A stretch of 64,000 bases of DNA from Climacium dendroides (lineage: Eukaryota > Streptophyta > Bryopsida > Hypnales > Climaciaceae). The stretch is taken from positions 7,442,501 through 7,506,500 of the forward strand of contig OX467089.1 of NCBI GenBank assembly GCA_950106755.1, written 5' to 3'. The translations under genes and the position numbers were made by a program. The notes beneath the pieces are model-generated. The model was not told where the DNA came from and did not search any database. It saw only the letters and a list, made by a program, of their open reading frames with translations. Of this stretch, positions 22,190-34,722 are shown one piece after another. Every line of letters starts with the position of its first letter. The first letter of the stretch is position 1.

Positions 22190-22781
22190 CTTGAGATGCA
22201 ATGGTTTTCATTTTGCAATAGCATTTGCATATATAAACTTTTAATATGAGGAACAAATTCATAATAACTACACAATAGAAGTTCATTAAAAGTTGTTAAT
22301 TTTTGGCCAATTATTGTTTAGATGCATAGCCCACCTTTTGCAATGACATTACCTTGCTAGGACTATAACATTTGATCTATACAACTAATTATTTTTTTTT
22401 TACTTCCTACACATCTCAATAACATCCATTCAAAATTTAAAATGTATTGATATAAAAACTTACTAAATTTTTTAATTGTTTATTCAATGATTTATATTAT
22501 AATATTTTAAATTATTGCATATTTGTATGAAAAAAAATTTAGATTTTTTGAGCTAATTTTGCTTTTGATATGATTTTTTTTCATTTTTTCTTCAAAGATC
22601 ATGATAAAATTCAAATCTTCACAAAAGCCTAAATCTCTAATTATTTATAGAAGACATGTGGTTCATCTCTAGAAAATAAAATAAAAAATTATTTGGGACA
22701 ATTTAATTGGACAATTGTAATTTGCAAGAAATGGTTGACCTATTGATTTTGTTCCATTTAGAAGATGTACAACTATAGGAT

Positions 22782-22956
22782 TGGGGAATTTCATTAAAAT
22801 GGCAAATATTTTGTGACTTTGATATCTCCCAATTTAGACCGGGCGGTTTGAAATCTAGTACACTAATAGATTTCAGATCGACTGGTCTGAACTGTGGGAA
22901 TGGCACACTCTGAAAATGGATAATGGAATATCACCATTTTAATGAAATTTTCCATA
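22782..22956. mobile_element. AATTTC-type short transposon (unit 2 copy)
   Basis: Carried along in the tandem duplication; same ends and the same two dyads as the 17048 copy. Confidence 0.7.
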
Positions 22957-23933
22957 GGGGCTAGAAATATCATTTTATATGTATGATTTTTTCTCTCTAT
23001 ATATATATTCAAAAGTTAACTTTTAGACAAAAAGTCTATTATATCACCAAAGTCACCAAAGAGTCTATCATATCACCAAAATCACCAAAATGATGTTCAT
23101 TTAATAAACAATTAAAAATTTTGGTAGGTTGCTACATCAATACATTTTTAATTTTGAATGGATGTTCTTAAAAATGATGTGTGGGAAGTTGAAAAAACCA
23201 ATTAGTTATATAGATCAAATGTTACAGTCCTAGCAAGGTAACGTCCTTGCAAAAGGTGGGCTATACCTCAAGCTTACCTAACCTAAATCAATAATTGGCT
23301 AAAAAATAACAACTTTAAACAAATTTATGTTGTGTAGTTATTTTGAATTTGTTCCTTAAATATCAGAACTTTATATATGCAAATGCTACTGCAAAATGAA
23401 AACCATTGCATCTCAAGAATGATGATTTCTTCTACTACTTTTAGGATACTTTATATGGCTCCAAAAATCATAAAGTATGATATTAGCTTTAAAAAAATTT
23501 GAATATTCAAAAGTAAATTTTTTTTTCTATTTATTAGACTTTAAAGACATATTAAATTAATATTAAATTAAATTACATTGTAATTAAAAAATTACATGTG
23601 AATGTACCCAAGTCCTTGAGGGATTAAATCATTCTTTTCTAGATTTTTCTTGCTAAAACAATTGGTATTTGCTTGTTGAGTAGGACACAGGATTTGATGA
23701 TGACGAGGGCTTCTCACCGCAGCATTATGGCTGTGCCGACTTTTGTATCCTGCCCCGGCCAATCCAACAATCCGGCCATCTGACAACCTTCTTCAACTCG
23801 TACGAAAAGGAACTGAGGAAATCAAACACCAGTACACCACTTTGACAAAAGTCCACCACTTTGACAAAAGTCCACCACTTTTCGTCATTCTGTTTTGGCA
23901 AACACGGAAAACCATTTCAACAGCGAGAAAATA

Positions 23934-24767
23934 CAGTCAGACCTCAATAAGTGTTACCTCGATAAGTGTTAAAACTCTATATGTGTTATGGAGATTTGTG
24001 CTCCCTTAAAATTAAGACTAGTAAGTGTTATGTGTTAAGTGTTATGCAATGTCGCGCTCCCAACTTTGTTAATTTTACCTCGATAAGTGATAAGTTTCCA
24101 AAAAAAGGCTTTTCGTAAGAGCCATCGCTTGGGAGGAGATAATTTTGAGGTAAAGGAAAGAGGTAGAGGAGGTTGCTGCTGTATTGGAACAACTAAGTTT
24201 GATATCCTCTGAGCCCCCTAACATGAATGTTCAAAAGTATTTAAATTATGAACTCAAGTTTGATTTGAATAACCCTTATCAGCCCACTGATGAAGAAATT
24301 ATTGAAATGCTTTCATCTCAACAAGGTAGTAAATACGAAGATAGTGATCCTGATGAAGCTAATCCTCACGATATAGTAGAAGAGGTTGTAGGCTTTAAAG
24401 ATGTAGGTAGTGCTCTTCAAATTTTGAAGAAGTTTTTGGAGCAAAGACCTAATGACACCATGTTATTTATTAGGAATATTGAAGCATTAGAAAAGGAAGT
24501 AGAATCTTGGCGTGTAACAAAAACTCGCCAAAATACTATTGATTCATTCTTTTGACGGACTTAGATGAATAATGAATCAATATTTTGTAATTTCATCCAT
24601 TTTTTCTATAAATGTTATGTATTTACCTTTTTAATTCTTCTCAGTGTTATTTTTTATAAGTGTTACAAATCATCGGCATCACCCTCTATAAGTGTTATGT
24701 GTTACTAGTGTCTAAGTGTTAACTAAAAGTATGCTCCCAACCCCTAACACTTATCGAGGTCTGAGTG
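23934..24767 (+). mobile_element. pogo/Tigger-like deletion derivative, unit 2 copy
   Basis: Same ends, TA flanks and length as the 18200 element. It was copied by the 5.7-kb tandem duplication rather than by transposition, because the flanking DNA is duplicated too. Confidence 0.85.
24160..24555 (+). pseudogene. C-terminal transposase remnant, unit 2 copy
   Basis: Its translation from 24184 on equals that of the 18426 remnant. The frame is intact only because the duplication is very recent; no selection is implied. Confidence 0.75.
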
Positions 24768-25172
24768 TATATATTATCCAACATTTATTTTCAACGGCGA
24801 CAAAGTCCAGAGATATCTTTAAATAAATATCCTTCCCCCAAATTGACACACGTCTAATTACAATTCAAGACAAGAAAACGGTCCTAAAAATCTCCTCTTC
24901 CCATAATCACACCATTTCTACGACCATTATATTAATCACGGCAATTCCGTCACGAACGGAATGGCTGTTCAATTTTTCTTCATGCATTGACATCGGAGTG
25001 CAGCACCTCATTTTTGCGGTGAGCGTCCGAGTTTCCGTTCTGCAACCCCTGGGGCCTAGCTTCACAACTGTAGTACCGAATTCAGTTTTCTTTCTCCAAA
25101 GTAATCCACTTCCGAAATTTGCTCCCTTGCCGGTCACCCGAAGTCTCCGATAACAAGTCATGGCCCGATATG

Positions 25173-25181
25173 TATAAATAA
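25173..25181 (+). promoter_or_regulatory. TATA box of GLP3
   Basis: Same sequence and spacing as the GLP2 promoter (TATAAATAA). GLP2 and GLP3 therefore share the whole upstream region and should be co-expressed unless position effects differ. Confidence 0.75.
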
Positions 25182-25358
25182 ACCCCCACAGCCCAGGCAA
25201 GTGTACCAGCAGCAACCGTTTCAGTGCCATCCCACAAGTGAATTCCACAACCATCTCAGCTGACATTACGTACTCTCTTGATACTGACAGAGCTCGACTT
25301 GCAGCTGAACTCCCGAACTCATCCTTCAACTTCAATTTCTAGCAGCACAGTCGTCGAC

Positions 25359-26024
25359 ATGGGTGCCATGAACCGCCGCAGCGTGTGGGTGACGGTGGCC
25401 GTGTTGATGAGCGTGGCGCTGGTGCCCATGCTCGCCATGGCAGCGGACGAGGATCCGCTCCAGGACTTCTGCGTCGCGGACTGGAAGAGCGGAATCACCA
25501 TCAACGGACTCACATGCAAGCCGGCCGGTGAGGTGTCCGCAGCCGACTTCACTTTCGCTGGCTTGAAGAACGCCGGCGACACCAACAACACCAACAACGC
25601 CGCGGTCACTCCCGCTTTCGTGCTTCAGTTCCCCGGATTGAACACTTTGGGCATCTCCGCTGCTCGCATCGACTTCGCCAAGGGCGGCATCAACCCCCCG
25701 CACACTCATCCCCGCGCCACCGAGATTCTGATCGTGGGCAAGGGCGAGTTGTACGTGGGCTTTGTGGACACCAACAACACGTTGTTTGCCACCACCATCA
25801 AGGAAGGCGAGCTGTTCGTGTTCCCCAGGGGCCTGGTGCACTTCCAGCTGAACGTGGGCAATTCCAATGCGTTGGCGTTCGCCGCTTTGAGCAGCCAGAA
25901 CCCTGGCGTGCAGCAGATTGCTCCGGCTTTGTTCACTCCGGACATTAAGGACGAGGTGTTGGAGAAGGCGTTCCGGATCGACGAGAAGACGGTGGATCTG
26001 ATCCAGAAGCAGTTCCGCATGTAA
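25359..26024 (+). CDS. Germin-like protein GLP3 (subfamily A)
   Basis: The encoded protein is identical to GLP2 (221 residues, same signal peptide, disulfide cysteines and His/His/Glu/His site). The only coding differences are silent, at the 3' end after 25969 (ggcgttccggatcgac here, ggctttccgcattgac in GLP2). Its 3' flank is of a different type, shared with the GLP fragment at 36.8 kb. This gene is probably the older donor of the 5' part of GLP2. The long antisense open frame across it is a by-product of GC-rich third positions. Confidence 0.95.
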   Translation: MGAMNRRSVWVTVAVLMSVALVPMLAMAADEDPLQDFCVADWKSGITINGLTCKPAGEVSAADFTFAGLKNAGDTNNTNNAAVTPAFVLQFPGLNTLGISAARIDFAKGGINPPHTHPRATEILIVGKGELYVGFVDTNNTLFATTIKEGELFVFPRGLVHFQLNVGNSNALAFAALSSQNPGVQQIAPALFTPDIKDEVLEKAFRIDEKTVDLIQKQFRM

Positions 26025-26422
26025 ATTGATCAATGGCTCATCAGATTTATCGGATTGAGTCTGTGGAAACATCGTATGTAGCTTCAGTTGCTATCCAGAT
26101 CAACATTAATTCGTTGGAAGAAGACGTAGAGGGGTCGATGACTTTGGATTCTATGGCATGATTTTGTATATTAAATGCTCTCCGAGAGGCGAGTGTGAAG
26201 CACGTGATCTTTCATTTGGTCTCCCCATAGTTGGACAACATCGATCTAGCTGATCGAATAATCCATGATAGTTCCAACCTGTGTATGCACAGGTTTTCTC
26301 AAATTTCAGAAATCGGTGCGCAGAGTGTTGAAGTATCATATGAGTAAGTCATGAATCTGAGCAAAGTTTGTAATCCTGTGCATCAATATTTGTAACTCAC
26401 TTTGAGAAAAATAAAAGTCTGA

Positions 26423-26530
26423 ATGGGGAATTTCAGACATCTAAGACGTCTGTACACTTCAGACCGCCCTCTCTCAACTGTAAAAACTGCCAAAGTAGAA
26501 AAATTTCGCCATTTTAACAAAATTGCCCAT
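26423..26530. mobile_element. Short AATTTC-type transposon remnant in the GLP3 3' flank
   Basis: 108 bp from ATGGGGAATTTC to aaaattgcccat. It has a half dyad (cttcagaccgccc) and aactgccaaagtag, shared with the copy at 42619. The mirror copy lies at 36299-36406 in the right arm, so this insertion preceded the inverted duplication. Confidence 0.55.
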
Positions 26531-27287
26531 CTGGGGGATGTTTGTCAACGAAATTTCTGAAGAGATGTGTGTTCATGACTCACGAGGCGAGTAATAGATG
26601 ATTGCGCTAGTTTTCAGCCACATATATTTCCAGTTAGTTACATGAACTTCCTGTTTAAGATGAGAATTGCAACATATCATTGGGAAGCTAAGGGGTTGCA
26701 TGCATGTGTGAGATAACCTGCAATTAAAGTCTTACTCTCTGTGTCCATCTCCAGAGTTGACTGGCCCACGTTTAAAGTAGCGCTTTTCTCTGCTACTTGG
26801 GGAGTTCGGGTGAGGATGTGATTCATAACACTGATGATGCCAACATCTGGAATGTTGAGGTTTATTGAAGCTTTATAATGCACTTGAATTTAGAAGTTGA
26901 AGAAGTAGACTATCCATTCTCCCCTTCGGTTGAAAGACTTCAACTGGATCAAGTAGGTTATCTCTCATCCATTCAACATTTCAACGCTCGGTCGTACAGT
27001 CGTTCACTCATTCAGAGAAGAGCACAGATGGATCTTTCCTGGAGTTTATAATAAATTTCCAAATGAAGCACGATTAATTATAGACATAAGCATCAACGGG
27101 ATGATTCCATGCACGCAGAAGGACAAAATTCCTTTCAGATCGTTAGAGCTGCAATGCCGCTCCACGATGTGTGGCTAGCTCGAAGATACTAACTTAGGTT
27201 AGGATTCAAATACTGACAACCGCAGAAGAGGCGCCTGCAGTATATGATTATGTCAGTAATGAAATATCTACTGCTCTGTGCAACCAG

Positions 27288-27312
27288 ATATATATATATA
27301 TATATATATATA
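27288..27312. repeat. (TA)n microsatellite
   Basis: About 12 TA repeats. The mirror copy at 35517-35541 has nearly the same length, which supports a fairly recent inverted duplication or ongoing gene conversion. Confidence 0.8.
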
Positions 27313-29055
27313 GGACTTCAGTTCTGCGGAATATTTCTTGTAATTTCATGATTATACCTACTAAGCTATTTTGGATCTGTGCTTCAAATTGAAGTGTCGC
27401 TGAAGGAGCTCACCCCGAAGGACCAAGGTTCAGACGTACTGAATTTCAACAACACTAAATGAAGCCAAGTTTACAACAACAAATTAACGTCGGTACCTGT
27501 TGAAAATGCATGTAGGCAGGCAGGCATGGCACAAAATTTCAAGACTTCGGCACCCTCTCTTCTTCATTTCTAAATGTCTGCTTTTGTCAACAACCATCAT
27601 AGCAACAGTCGTAGGGTCGTTGCAAAAAAAATTCATATAACATCAGAGGAAATTTGGACTCTCTGTAGAGACTCTAGAGGGTTGTTTCTGTACTGGCTAG
27701 ATGTGCGAAATAAGACATCGAAAAGTGAAAATTTTAAAAATGTTTTTATTCTTTTGAAAAATAATGAATAAAATAGTAATAATCAATGGACCCACCAGAT
27801 TACCTCCAGTGCAATGTCAGATTGTAAGTTTAATTTTTTTTTATAAATTTAACAATACTTTATTTCCTGTATATGCACAAGCAACAGTGTAACACAGCTG
27901 AATGACGTGTCTTAGCCCTCTAGAGAGTCCAAATTTTCTCCAATGTAAGTCATAAATTATATGTTGGCTACTTCTAGAGATCTAGTAAGTAAACTAGTTT
28001 GTTTAATTCTCAATTTCATCCATGAATTTGATAACTTTTTGAGTTTAAGTTCAACAAATGAGATGAAGTTCATCACATCAAAGTTCTACTTTAATTTGAA
28101 TACTTCATATAATCATAAAATTAAATATTTTATTACAATTTCAATTTTGAACTTGTCATTCGTCACCTAGGTGACTTGGTCTATAAAAAGAGGAAGAATT
28201 TAGTGTACATTGTGATATTCTACACTTATATATACACCAACAAAAAAAAATTTAGAGCTTTTGAACTAGTTTAAATAAGTGGTCTACCTATCAATCTTAT
28301 TATACAACGAGTTGAATGTCAATTATTTAGGAACTTACATGAATCATGTTGATGTCTACTTAGACAAAGTTCATTTGTGAAATTAGTAGACTCTAATCAC
28401 TTTGGAACTTAGATACAAATTATATGCTTAAAGCAATAAGATTGTTTTCTTCCATTTGTAAACCCTTGCCAAAGAAATGTCTCATTCATTTTGCAAGAGG
28501 ATTATTTCCTATAATCTCATTTTATATGAGAAATTTCTATAATCAATGATTATGAATTTTTCATTCATGAATCATATATTTCATTCATTTCTAAAAGGAC
28601 TTTTCTATTGGGCAATCTCCTCGTTGTTGTGAATTTTGAAAATAATCAAATTTCCTCCACCTCAGTGATTGCCCTATACACTTTAACACAAACTACGACA
28701 TACTTCACTATTGTACCAAATTCACATGATCCATTGAGAAAATTTGGCCCCTATAGAAGGTTGTTTGACTTTTGGCCAATGTGCAAATCTTAAAAAAAAA
28801 ATTTTTTTTTTTTTAATTTCTTAGTTTCTAGTCTTGCCTAGCACACCCAATTGATTATATGAGCTTAATTTTTTTTAAATAATTTTTAATAATTTTTTTC
28901 TATAATTGTTCATTTTTATATAGACAAATGGCCCTACACAAGGTTTAGATTTCTTGTAATGAACAATACTAATTTATCCTACTACAACACTAAAAATAAA
29001 ATCTTATTTTATACTGCTCATAATGGGTGATTGCATATGATTCTGTTGATTGAGT

Positions 29056-29208
29056 CATGGTTGTCATACTGTACAAGTTACTATTCATTTTTCATCCTAT
29101 AGGACGAGTTACTATTCATCAAATGTACTTGAGAGGTACATTTGATGAATAGTAACTCATCCTATAGGACGAAAAATGAATAGTAACTTGTACAGTATGA
29201 CAACCATG
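29056..29208. mobile_element. Foldback miniature transposon, 153 bp, 8-bp target duplication
   Basis: Outer ends are catggttgtcatactgtaca and its exact complement, and the whole element folds on itself around acttgagagg. GATTGAGT is present at 29048-29055 and again at 29209-29216, an 8-bp duplication as made by hAT-type transposases. It is related to the elements at 16297 and 22031. Confidence 0.8.
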
Positions 29209-29216
29209 GATTGAGT

Positions 29217-32200
29217 TCATTGATTGAGTCGGTAGAAACATTGTATGTAGCTTCAGTTGCTAACCAGATCAACATTTGTTTCTACAAGACAATTTTCTAT
29301 TATGCACTTTTGCCATCTTAGATTGTAATATATATATATATATATATAACTTGACAAGTAATCTATCAAGCTAAATGTCTATGAGTCTTAAAAAAATAAA
29401 GTGGGGCTTTAAGAGGACCATTTGACTTTTGCCAAGATTACAAATACAACAAAAATAGGAAAAAGATATTAAAATGATTTTTTGAAAAAAAATTAATTAA
29501 AAAATCACAATTTGACATATCATTTGCCATGTCACCTAGATTGCAATTAAAAAAAAAATTCATAATTTTGTTAAATTTTTTAAATTTCCTTGTATTTATA
29601 CTACTTGTTTAAAGACAATCAACCCTCTTGAAGTCCCCTTTTTTTTCCTAATGCTTTTCTTTAATTTTGTGTCACCATATGGATAGTGCTTTGGAATTTG
29701 GATTGAATAGTCTTGCAACAATCAAACTATGAAAGCAAATACATTTAGAAAACTTGAGTTAAAATTGCTTATGGGTGGCTATCTAAAATTCTAAATATAT
29801 TATTTACCAATCCTTTGTCAATTCTATAAATTTCCATCATTTAAAGAATTAAGTAAAACATGAATATGCAAAGCACGGTCTCGAGAAGTATCATCTAGCT
29901 AACCATTATCTAAGTATTGTATAGATGTATTATTGGGTGATTGTAAAATACACCTAAATTGTTTTGCATCACATATCTCATACGAGAGTATCTTTTAAGC
30001 ACAACTTGGAAGGTAATGATCTAATGTAGCTAAAATTCATAGTGGAGGTGGATTTCATCATTTTAAATTTTTGTTAAATTTTTGTTATTTTCTAAAATCA
30101 ATTTGATTATTTATTTGATAGGAAATATTGATTTTCAAAAATATGCCATACTTGCAATTTTAGGATGGTTGCAAGAAAGACCAAACAATTTAGAGAGTGT
30201 TTTGCCAAAATTGCATTTTTTGCACTCAGTATTGAAAAATTAACGGATACTAGTTCTGCTAAATATTTACAAGTCCTAAAAAAGTAATATTTGAAAAAAA
30301 AGACAATTTGTCACAGAAAATAGATACAACTAGGTATAAAATAATAATAATTAGAAAATTATGAACAAACCCCCCCTTAAAAATTGGCCATTTGTAAAGA
30401 CTTGATAGTAAGATTTCACATTGCACCAAAAAATAGAGGTCAAAACCATCTTCAATGTTCAAAAATGTGCACGCAAAGGAGCCCTATTTGTACGAATATG
30501 GAGGCTATAAAGTAATATATTTTTAGATTTCATTTGGTAGAGACATGTCTCTCTGTTGTGAGAATAGACCACAAAAATTTCATGTCAGTCTATACAATAG
30601 AGCTATAATTATTTTTTTTTAAATTTCAGCATACATTTTCAAACATGGAAAAAATATTTTTATGAATTCTTTTTGGAATGAAAATCTCTTTAGAATTTTT
30701 ACAAATGGAATTTTTTAATTTTATTTTCAAATAAATTTCCTAATTCTAACAAATTAAGCTGTCAAAGTACCTATTTCCTTGAGATTTTTCATTTTTTAGT
30801 TTTTTTACTAAGAAAATTATTCTATGTTTGATCTTACTATGGTATACTTAAAGGTCTAATCACTAGCTATAATTTCTTATTTTTTTTAAATTTTAAAGTA
30901 CTCAGAAAAATCATGAATACTAAACAAAATGCAACAAATAGAATAGGTGTTTTTTGCAATCACCCTATTGAATATTCCTTCAAACCATATCTAACTATTT
31001 ATTTGCCCATCTACATACCATATTTGCAAGAATCCCAATTCCAAGGCTTTAAAATTGATATCCTAGGAAGTCCTTCATTAAATGACCTTTAATTTTTAGG
31101 TTACCCCTTATTAAGTACACAAGCACATTTTATTATTTAGTTTCTACGCTTTGCAATTGTAAGGTCAATCTATTTTTAGCCCTTAATTTGAAGGACACTT
31201 AGTTCCCCCCTCCTATTTAGAAACTTTTTTGCAATGTTAAAGACATTCCAACCTTCAATACATAGCCCCCTCATTTGTTTTTGGCACACATTAAATTTAA
31301 AAAAAAAAAAAGATCAACAACCACATTGATTCTATGGTAATTTCCTACTATCATTTTCAAATTATGGGACAAATAAAATCTCATAGTGAGACTAACATAT
31401 AGTAAATTCAACTCATACATCGATTTACAATATTAGTGAGGGTGCAAAATTTGTGTCTCTAATAAATTAATGTTTAGGAATTTTAGTCGATACTAATTTA
31501 AATAGGGTGACTGATAAATTAGTGTCTTAGTTACTACATTCAAGATGAAATTTAGTATTTGCAACACTAATTATGAACTCTAACACTAAATGGCTACAAT
31601 GTCATTAATGATACCAACACTAAATGTCAACTAAATTTCCACCACAAAAACTAAATTAGAACCAAGATAGTTCATAAATCACCTTGCACAAAATCAATAT
31701 TCAATATGAAACCAATGTTTTGTTAGAATGGCAACATTCCACAAACTTAGCACTTTCATGTTTAGACCGTGTAGTCTGAAATCTATACTAATCTTAAAAA
31801 TGAATTGAAAATGATATATGAAATACCACCATTTCAATGAAATTTTTGATGTGAATACTAATTGTCAACTAAATGAGAATGAGAGTAAGTTACATGATAG
31901 GATAAATAACATTAGGACGATTGCAAGAAACACTTGTTGATTTTTTATATTTTCACAATACTCATACTTAGTTTTCTAGAGTATTTTAAAAAAAAATTTA
32001 AAAATTCAAATTTTTAAAAAATATGACAAATGTATACACTTTTAAAATGAAGGTAACCACCAAAACATAGAAAAAAACTCTAAGTAGCATAAAAAGTGCC
32101 ATGTCTTAAGAAAATAGATGTTTCAATGTTTTAATTAGTAAAAATAGGAAAATAAATTAAATAAATTAAATAAAAATTATCCATTTGCAACAAATCTATA

Positions 32201-32627
32201 GAAATGGTCATTCACCAAAGGACCCACAAAAGTAACATTTTCTATGTTTCAAAATGCAAGTAGAAAAAATTTATTATATGAACTTTTGTACAATATACAA
32301 TTAACTATTAATTTTTTAGAATTTATTCAGGGAACAATAGCTATGAGTATATTATACCCTCCAAATTTCACCTCCCAACTTGTTTCTTGGGAAATTAAAT
32401 AGTATTATACCCCCAAATTGGCAAGTGTGATATAAAATTGGGGTTTATTTTTTTACACTAAAATATTTTTGAAAATTGCAAAAGAATTACACAAGGTGTA
32501 TAATAGTCAATTAGTCATGAATACCTTATCTGTAAATCTAGAGTGATTTGGAGCCAAAATGTAAATGTTATGGCCAAAAAATAAATCAACACGCAAAGTG
32601 TAATACAAAATAGTACAAGTGTTTCTT
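29217..32627. other. AT-rich centre between the palindrome arms
   Basis: No gene is seen. It holds a (TA)n tract at 29329-29348, two TA-flanked non-autonomous transposons (30163-30965 and 31915-32636) and a truncated AATTTC-type element with a dyad at 31761-31780. The rest is long A and T runs with stop codons in all frames. Confidence 0.6.
30163..30965. mobile_element. TA-flanked non-autonomous transposon, 803 bp
   Basis: It begins GGATGGTTGCAAGAAAGACC and ends ggtgttttttgcaatcaccc, imperfect inverted repeats. TA is present immediately outside both ends (30161-30162, 30966-30967), consistent with a Tc1/mariner or Stowaway-like family. No transposase is encoded. Confidence 0.6.
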
Positions 32628-32636
32628 GCAATCACC
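31915..32636. mobile_element. TA-flanked non-autonomous transposon, 722 bp
   Basis: Ends GGACGATTGCAAGAAACACT and agtgtttcttgcaatcacc are inverted repeats; TA flanks both sides (31913-31914, 32637-32638). It belongs to the same family as the element at 30163. Its right terminus coincides exactly with the inner end of the right palindrome arm. Confidence 0.7.
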
Positions 32637-33201
32637 TATTATGAGTGTTATAAAACAAAATTTCATTTTTAGTGTTGCAATAGGATAAATTAGTGTTGTT
32701 CATTACAAAAAAATCTAGGCCTTGTGTAGGGCCATTTGTCTACATAAAAATGTGAAATTATAGAAAAAAATTACTATTAATTAATAAAAAAATTTGGGCC
32801 CATATAATCACTTGGTGTGTTAGGCAAGACTAGGAACTAAGATTTTTTTTAATTCTTTTCTTTTTAGATTTGCACATTAGCCAAAAGTCAAAGAACCTCC
32901 CATAGGGGTCAAATTTTCTCAATGGATTGTGTGAATCTGGTACAATAGTGAAGTATGTCATGGTTTGTGTTAATGTGTATAGGGCAATCACTGAGGTGGA
33001 AGGAACCTATTTATTTTCAAAATTCACAACAATGAGGAGATTGTGCAATAGAAAAGTTCTTTTTGAAATGAATGAAATATATGATTGATGAATGAAAAAT
33101 TCATAATTACTGATTTTACAAATTTCACATGTAAAAAGAGATTACAGGAAATAATCCTCTTGCAAAATGAATGAGACATTTCTTTGATGAGGGTTTACAG
33201 A

Positions 33202-33449
33202 TATGGAGAATTTCATTAAAATCGCGATATTCAGCATGCCATTTACACAAGTCAAAAGCACATACAACAGTGCTTCTCGGCATGCCAACCTCATACATGT
33301 GCCAATTATATCTCCAACAAGTCCAAATTGCAACACAACTCTCATGTTTCTTCACCCCCATGCCATCTTTCTATGAATTTCTACTATTTTGCAATCCCCC
33401 TTTGTGCCATTTTCACGGAATAATCGCCATTTTAATGAAATTCTCTATA
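33202..33449. mobile_element. AATTTC-type short transposon, 248 bp
   Basis: Ends TATGGAGAATTTCATTAAAA and ttttaatgaaattctctata. In the left arm the corresponding site near 28451 reads straight through (cttccatttgtaaaccc), so this copy arrived after the inverted duplication. Confidence 0.75.
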
Positions 33450-33820
33450 GATGGAAGAAAACAATCTTGTTGCCTTGAACATATAATTTGCTTGTGAATT
33501 TCAGAGTGATTATTAGAGTCTAATAATTTCACAAATGAACTTTGTCTAAATAGATATCAAAATGATTCATATAAATTCCTAAGTAACTAACATTCAGCTC
33601 ATTGTATGATAAGATTGATAGGTAGACCACTTATTCAAATTAGTTCGAAAACATTAAATTTTTTTTCTGTTGGTGTATATATAAGTGCAGAATATCATGA
33701 TGTACACCAAATTCTTCCCATCTTTTAATAGACCAAGTCAACTAGGTGACGAATGACAAGTTCAAAATTGAAATTTTAATAAAAGATTTAATTTTATGAT
33801 TATATGAAGTATTCAAATTA

Positions 33821-34722
33821 ACCTCTAAAGTTCTAAAGTGCCTACGAGGACTCTTGGGATTTTGGGTAGGCTCATGTGAACTCAATTTTTGACATGATTT
33901 TTTGAAACTTTTATAGAAGATAGGAAATCAAATGAGCTTTTTAGGCATATAATTTTTTATTTCAATTGTTGCTTGGAAACAAAAATTATGCCACCATGAG
34001 TCCAAAAAGAAACTTGAGGGCCAGCCCCCCCCAAATCACAAAAAGTTAAATTTTTTTCTCCTCAAAGATTGTATTTTTGTCTACATTTGAAGCTTTGATT
34101 CATTCCACTTGGACTAGTAATGAAAAAGTTATGGACAATCTTAGTTTTCAGGCAATCTAAGCATCTTCTTGAAAAAATAACTTACAAACTTCATTTTTAT
34201 ATGCAATTTTAACAATTTTTCAAAAACAATTATTAGGCAAGTTTAAGTGTGCTTGGTAGAACAATCTCACCATTGGGATTATTGTGTTTCAATTCCATCT
34301 TAGAGCTGTTAACAGTTTAATTATCCCTTCGATCTTGAATCAACTTCTGGTTAACTATTTTTTATTGAGTGAAAATTAAGTGTTATTTTGTTGAATTTTT
34401 TTTTCCTAAATTCTCAACTCAATTCTTCAACATAAAAAATTAGAAAATAAAAACTAGTAGTGCACACACTTTAAGTTAAGTTAAAACTCTAGCCGATCAA
34501 GGTATAAGAAAAAATTCTTTTCTTCACTTTGAATGCACATATCCTGCAATCTACATAGTCAAAGTTTCTAAAATTTTTAACACACATTCTTATACTAGTG
34601 TAGTACAAGATCTTGTGGTTAGGTATGTAAAAAAAACAATATTTAAAGTTTTTTGCTCTTTGCGATAAAAATGACAGTTTTGAGTAGGTTTTGATGGAAA
34701 AATGACATTGGGACTTTAGGGG
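33821..34722. mobile_element. Non-autonomous element, 902 bp, TTA target duplication (PIF/Harbinger-like)
   Basis: Left end ACCTCTAAAGT, right end actttaggggt (complement ACCCCTAAAGT). TTA is present at 33818-33820 and 34723-34725. The empty site is seen in the left arm near 28093 (ctttaatttgaat). The right 200 bp resemble the interior of the 735-bp family at 12397 and 61571 (gacagttttgagt then gggactttag). A TTA duplication is typical of PIF/Harbinger. Confidence 0.7.

Larger units (their letters stand above)
20213..25946. repeat. Tandem duplication unit 2, 5,734 bp
   Basis: This is the second copy of the unit, running from the 3' end of GLP2 to near the 3' end of GLP3. It carries its own copies of the foldback element (22031-22189), the AATTTC short transposon (22782-22956) and the pogo remnant (23934-24767). 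After 25969 the GLP3 3' end and flank diverge from the GLP1 and GLP2 type. Confidence 0.9.
25936..29035. repeat. Left arm of the large inverted repeat (axis near 31.4 kb)
   Basis: Position x pairs with 62829 minus x over 25936-28060 (for example 26151-26339 with 36490-36678, and 27574-27771 with 35058-35255). Beyond that the register shifts by the insertions in the right arm, and homology continues to 29035/32628. The arm contains the 3' end of GLP3, its flank and AT-rich DNA. It ends with GGGTGATTGCA, the first 11 bases of the TA-flanked transposon terminus described at 31915. Confidence 0.85.

Noticed and set aside
25332..26072. A 246-codon open frame antisense to GLP3 (and shorter antisense frames across all GLP genes)
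   Set aside because: It is produced by the GC-rich third codon positions of GLP. It recurs antisense to each paralogue with shifting ends and has no domain-like features.
27288..27312. (TA)n tract as a TATA promoter
   Set aside because: It is a simple repeat mirrored at 35517-35541, with no gene start nearby.
28790..28817. A/T homopolymer junction as a retrotransposon poly(A) tail
   Set aside because: The A run meets a T run directly and no retroelement sequence precedes it. It lies inside the palindrome arm with a counterpart of similar composition.
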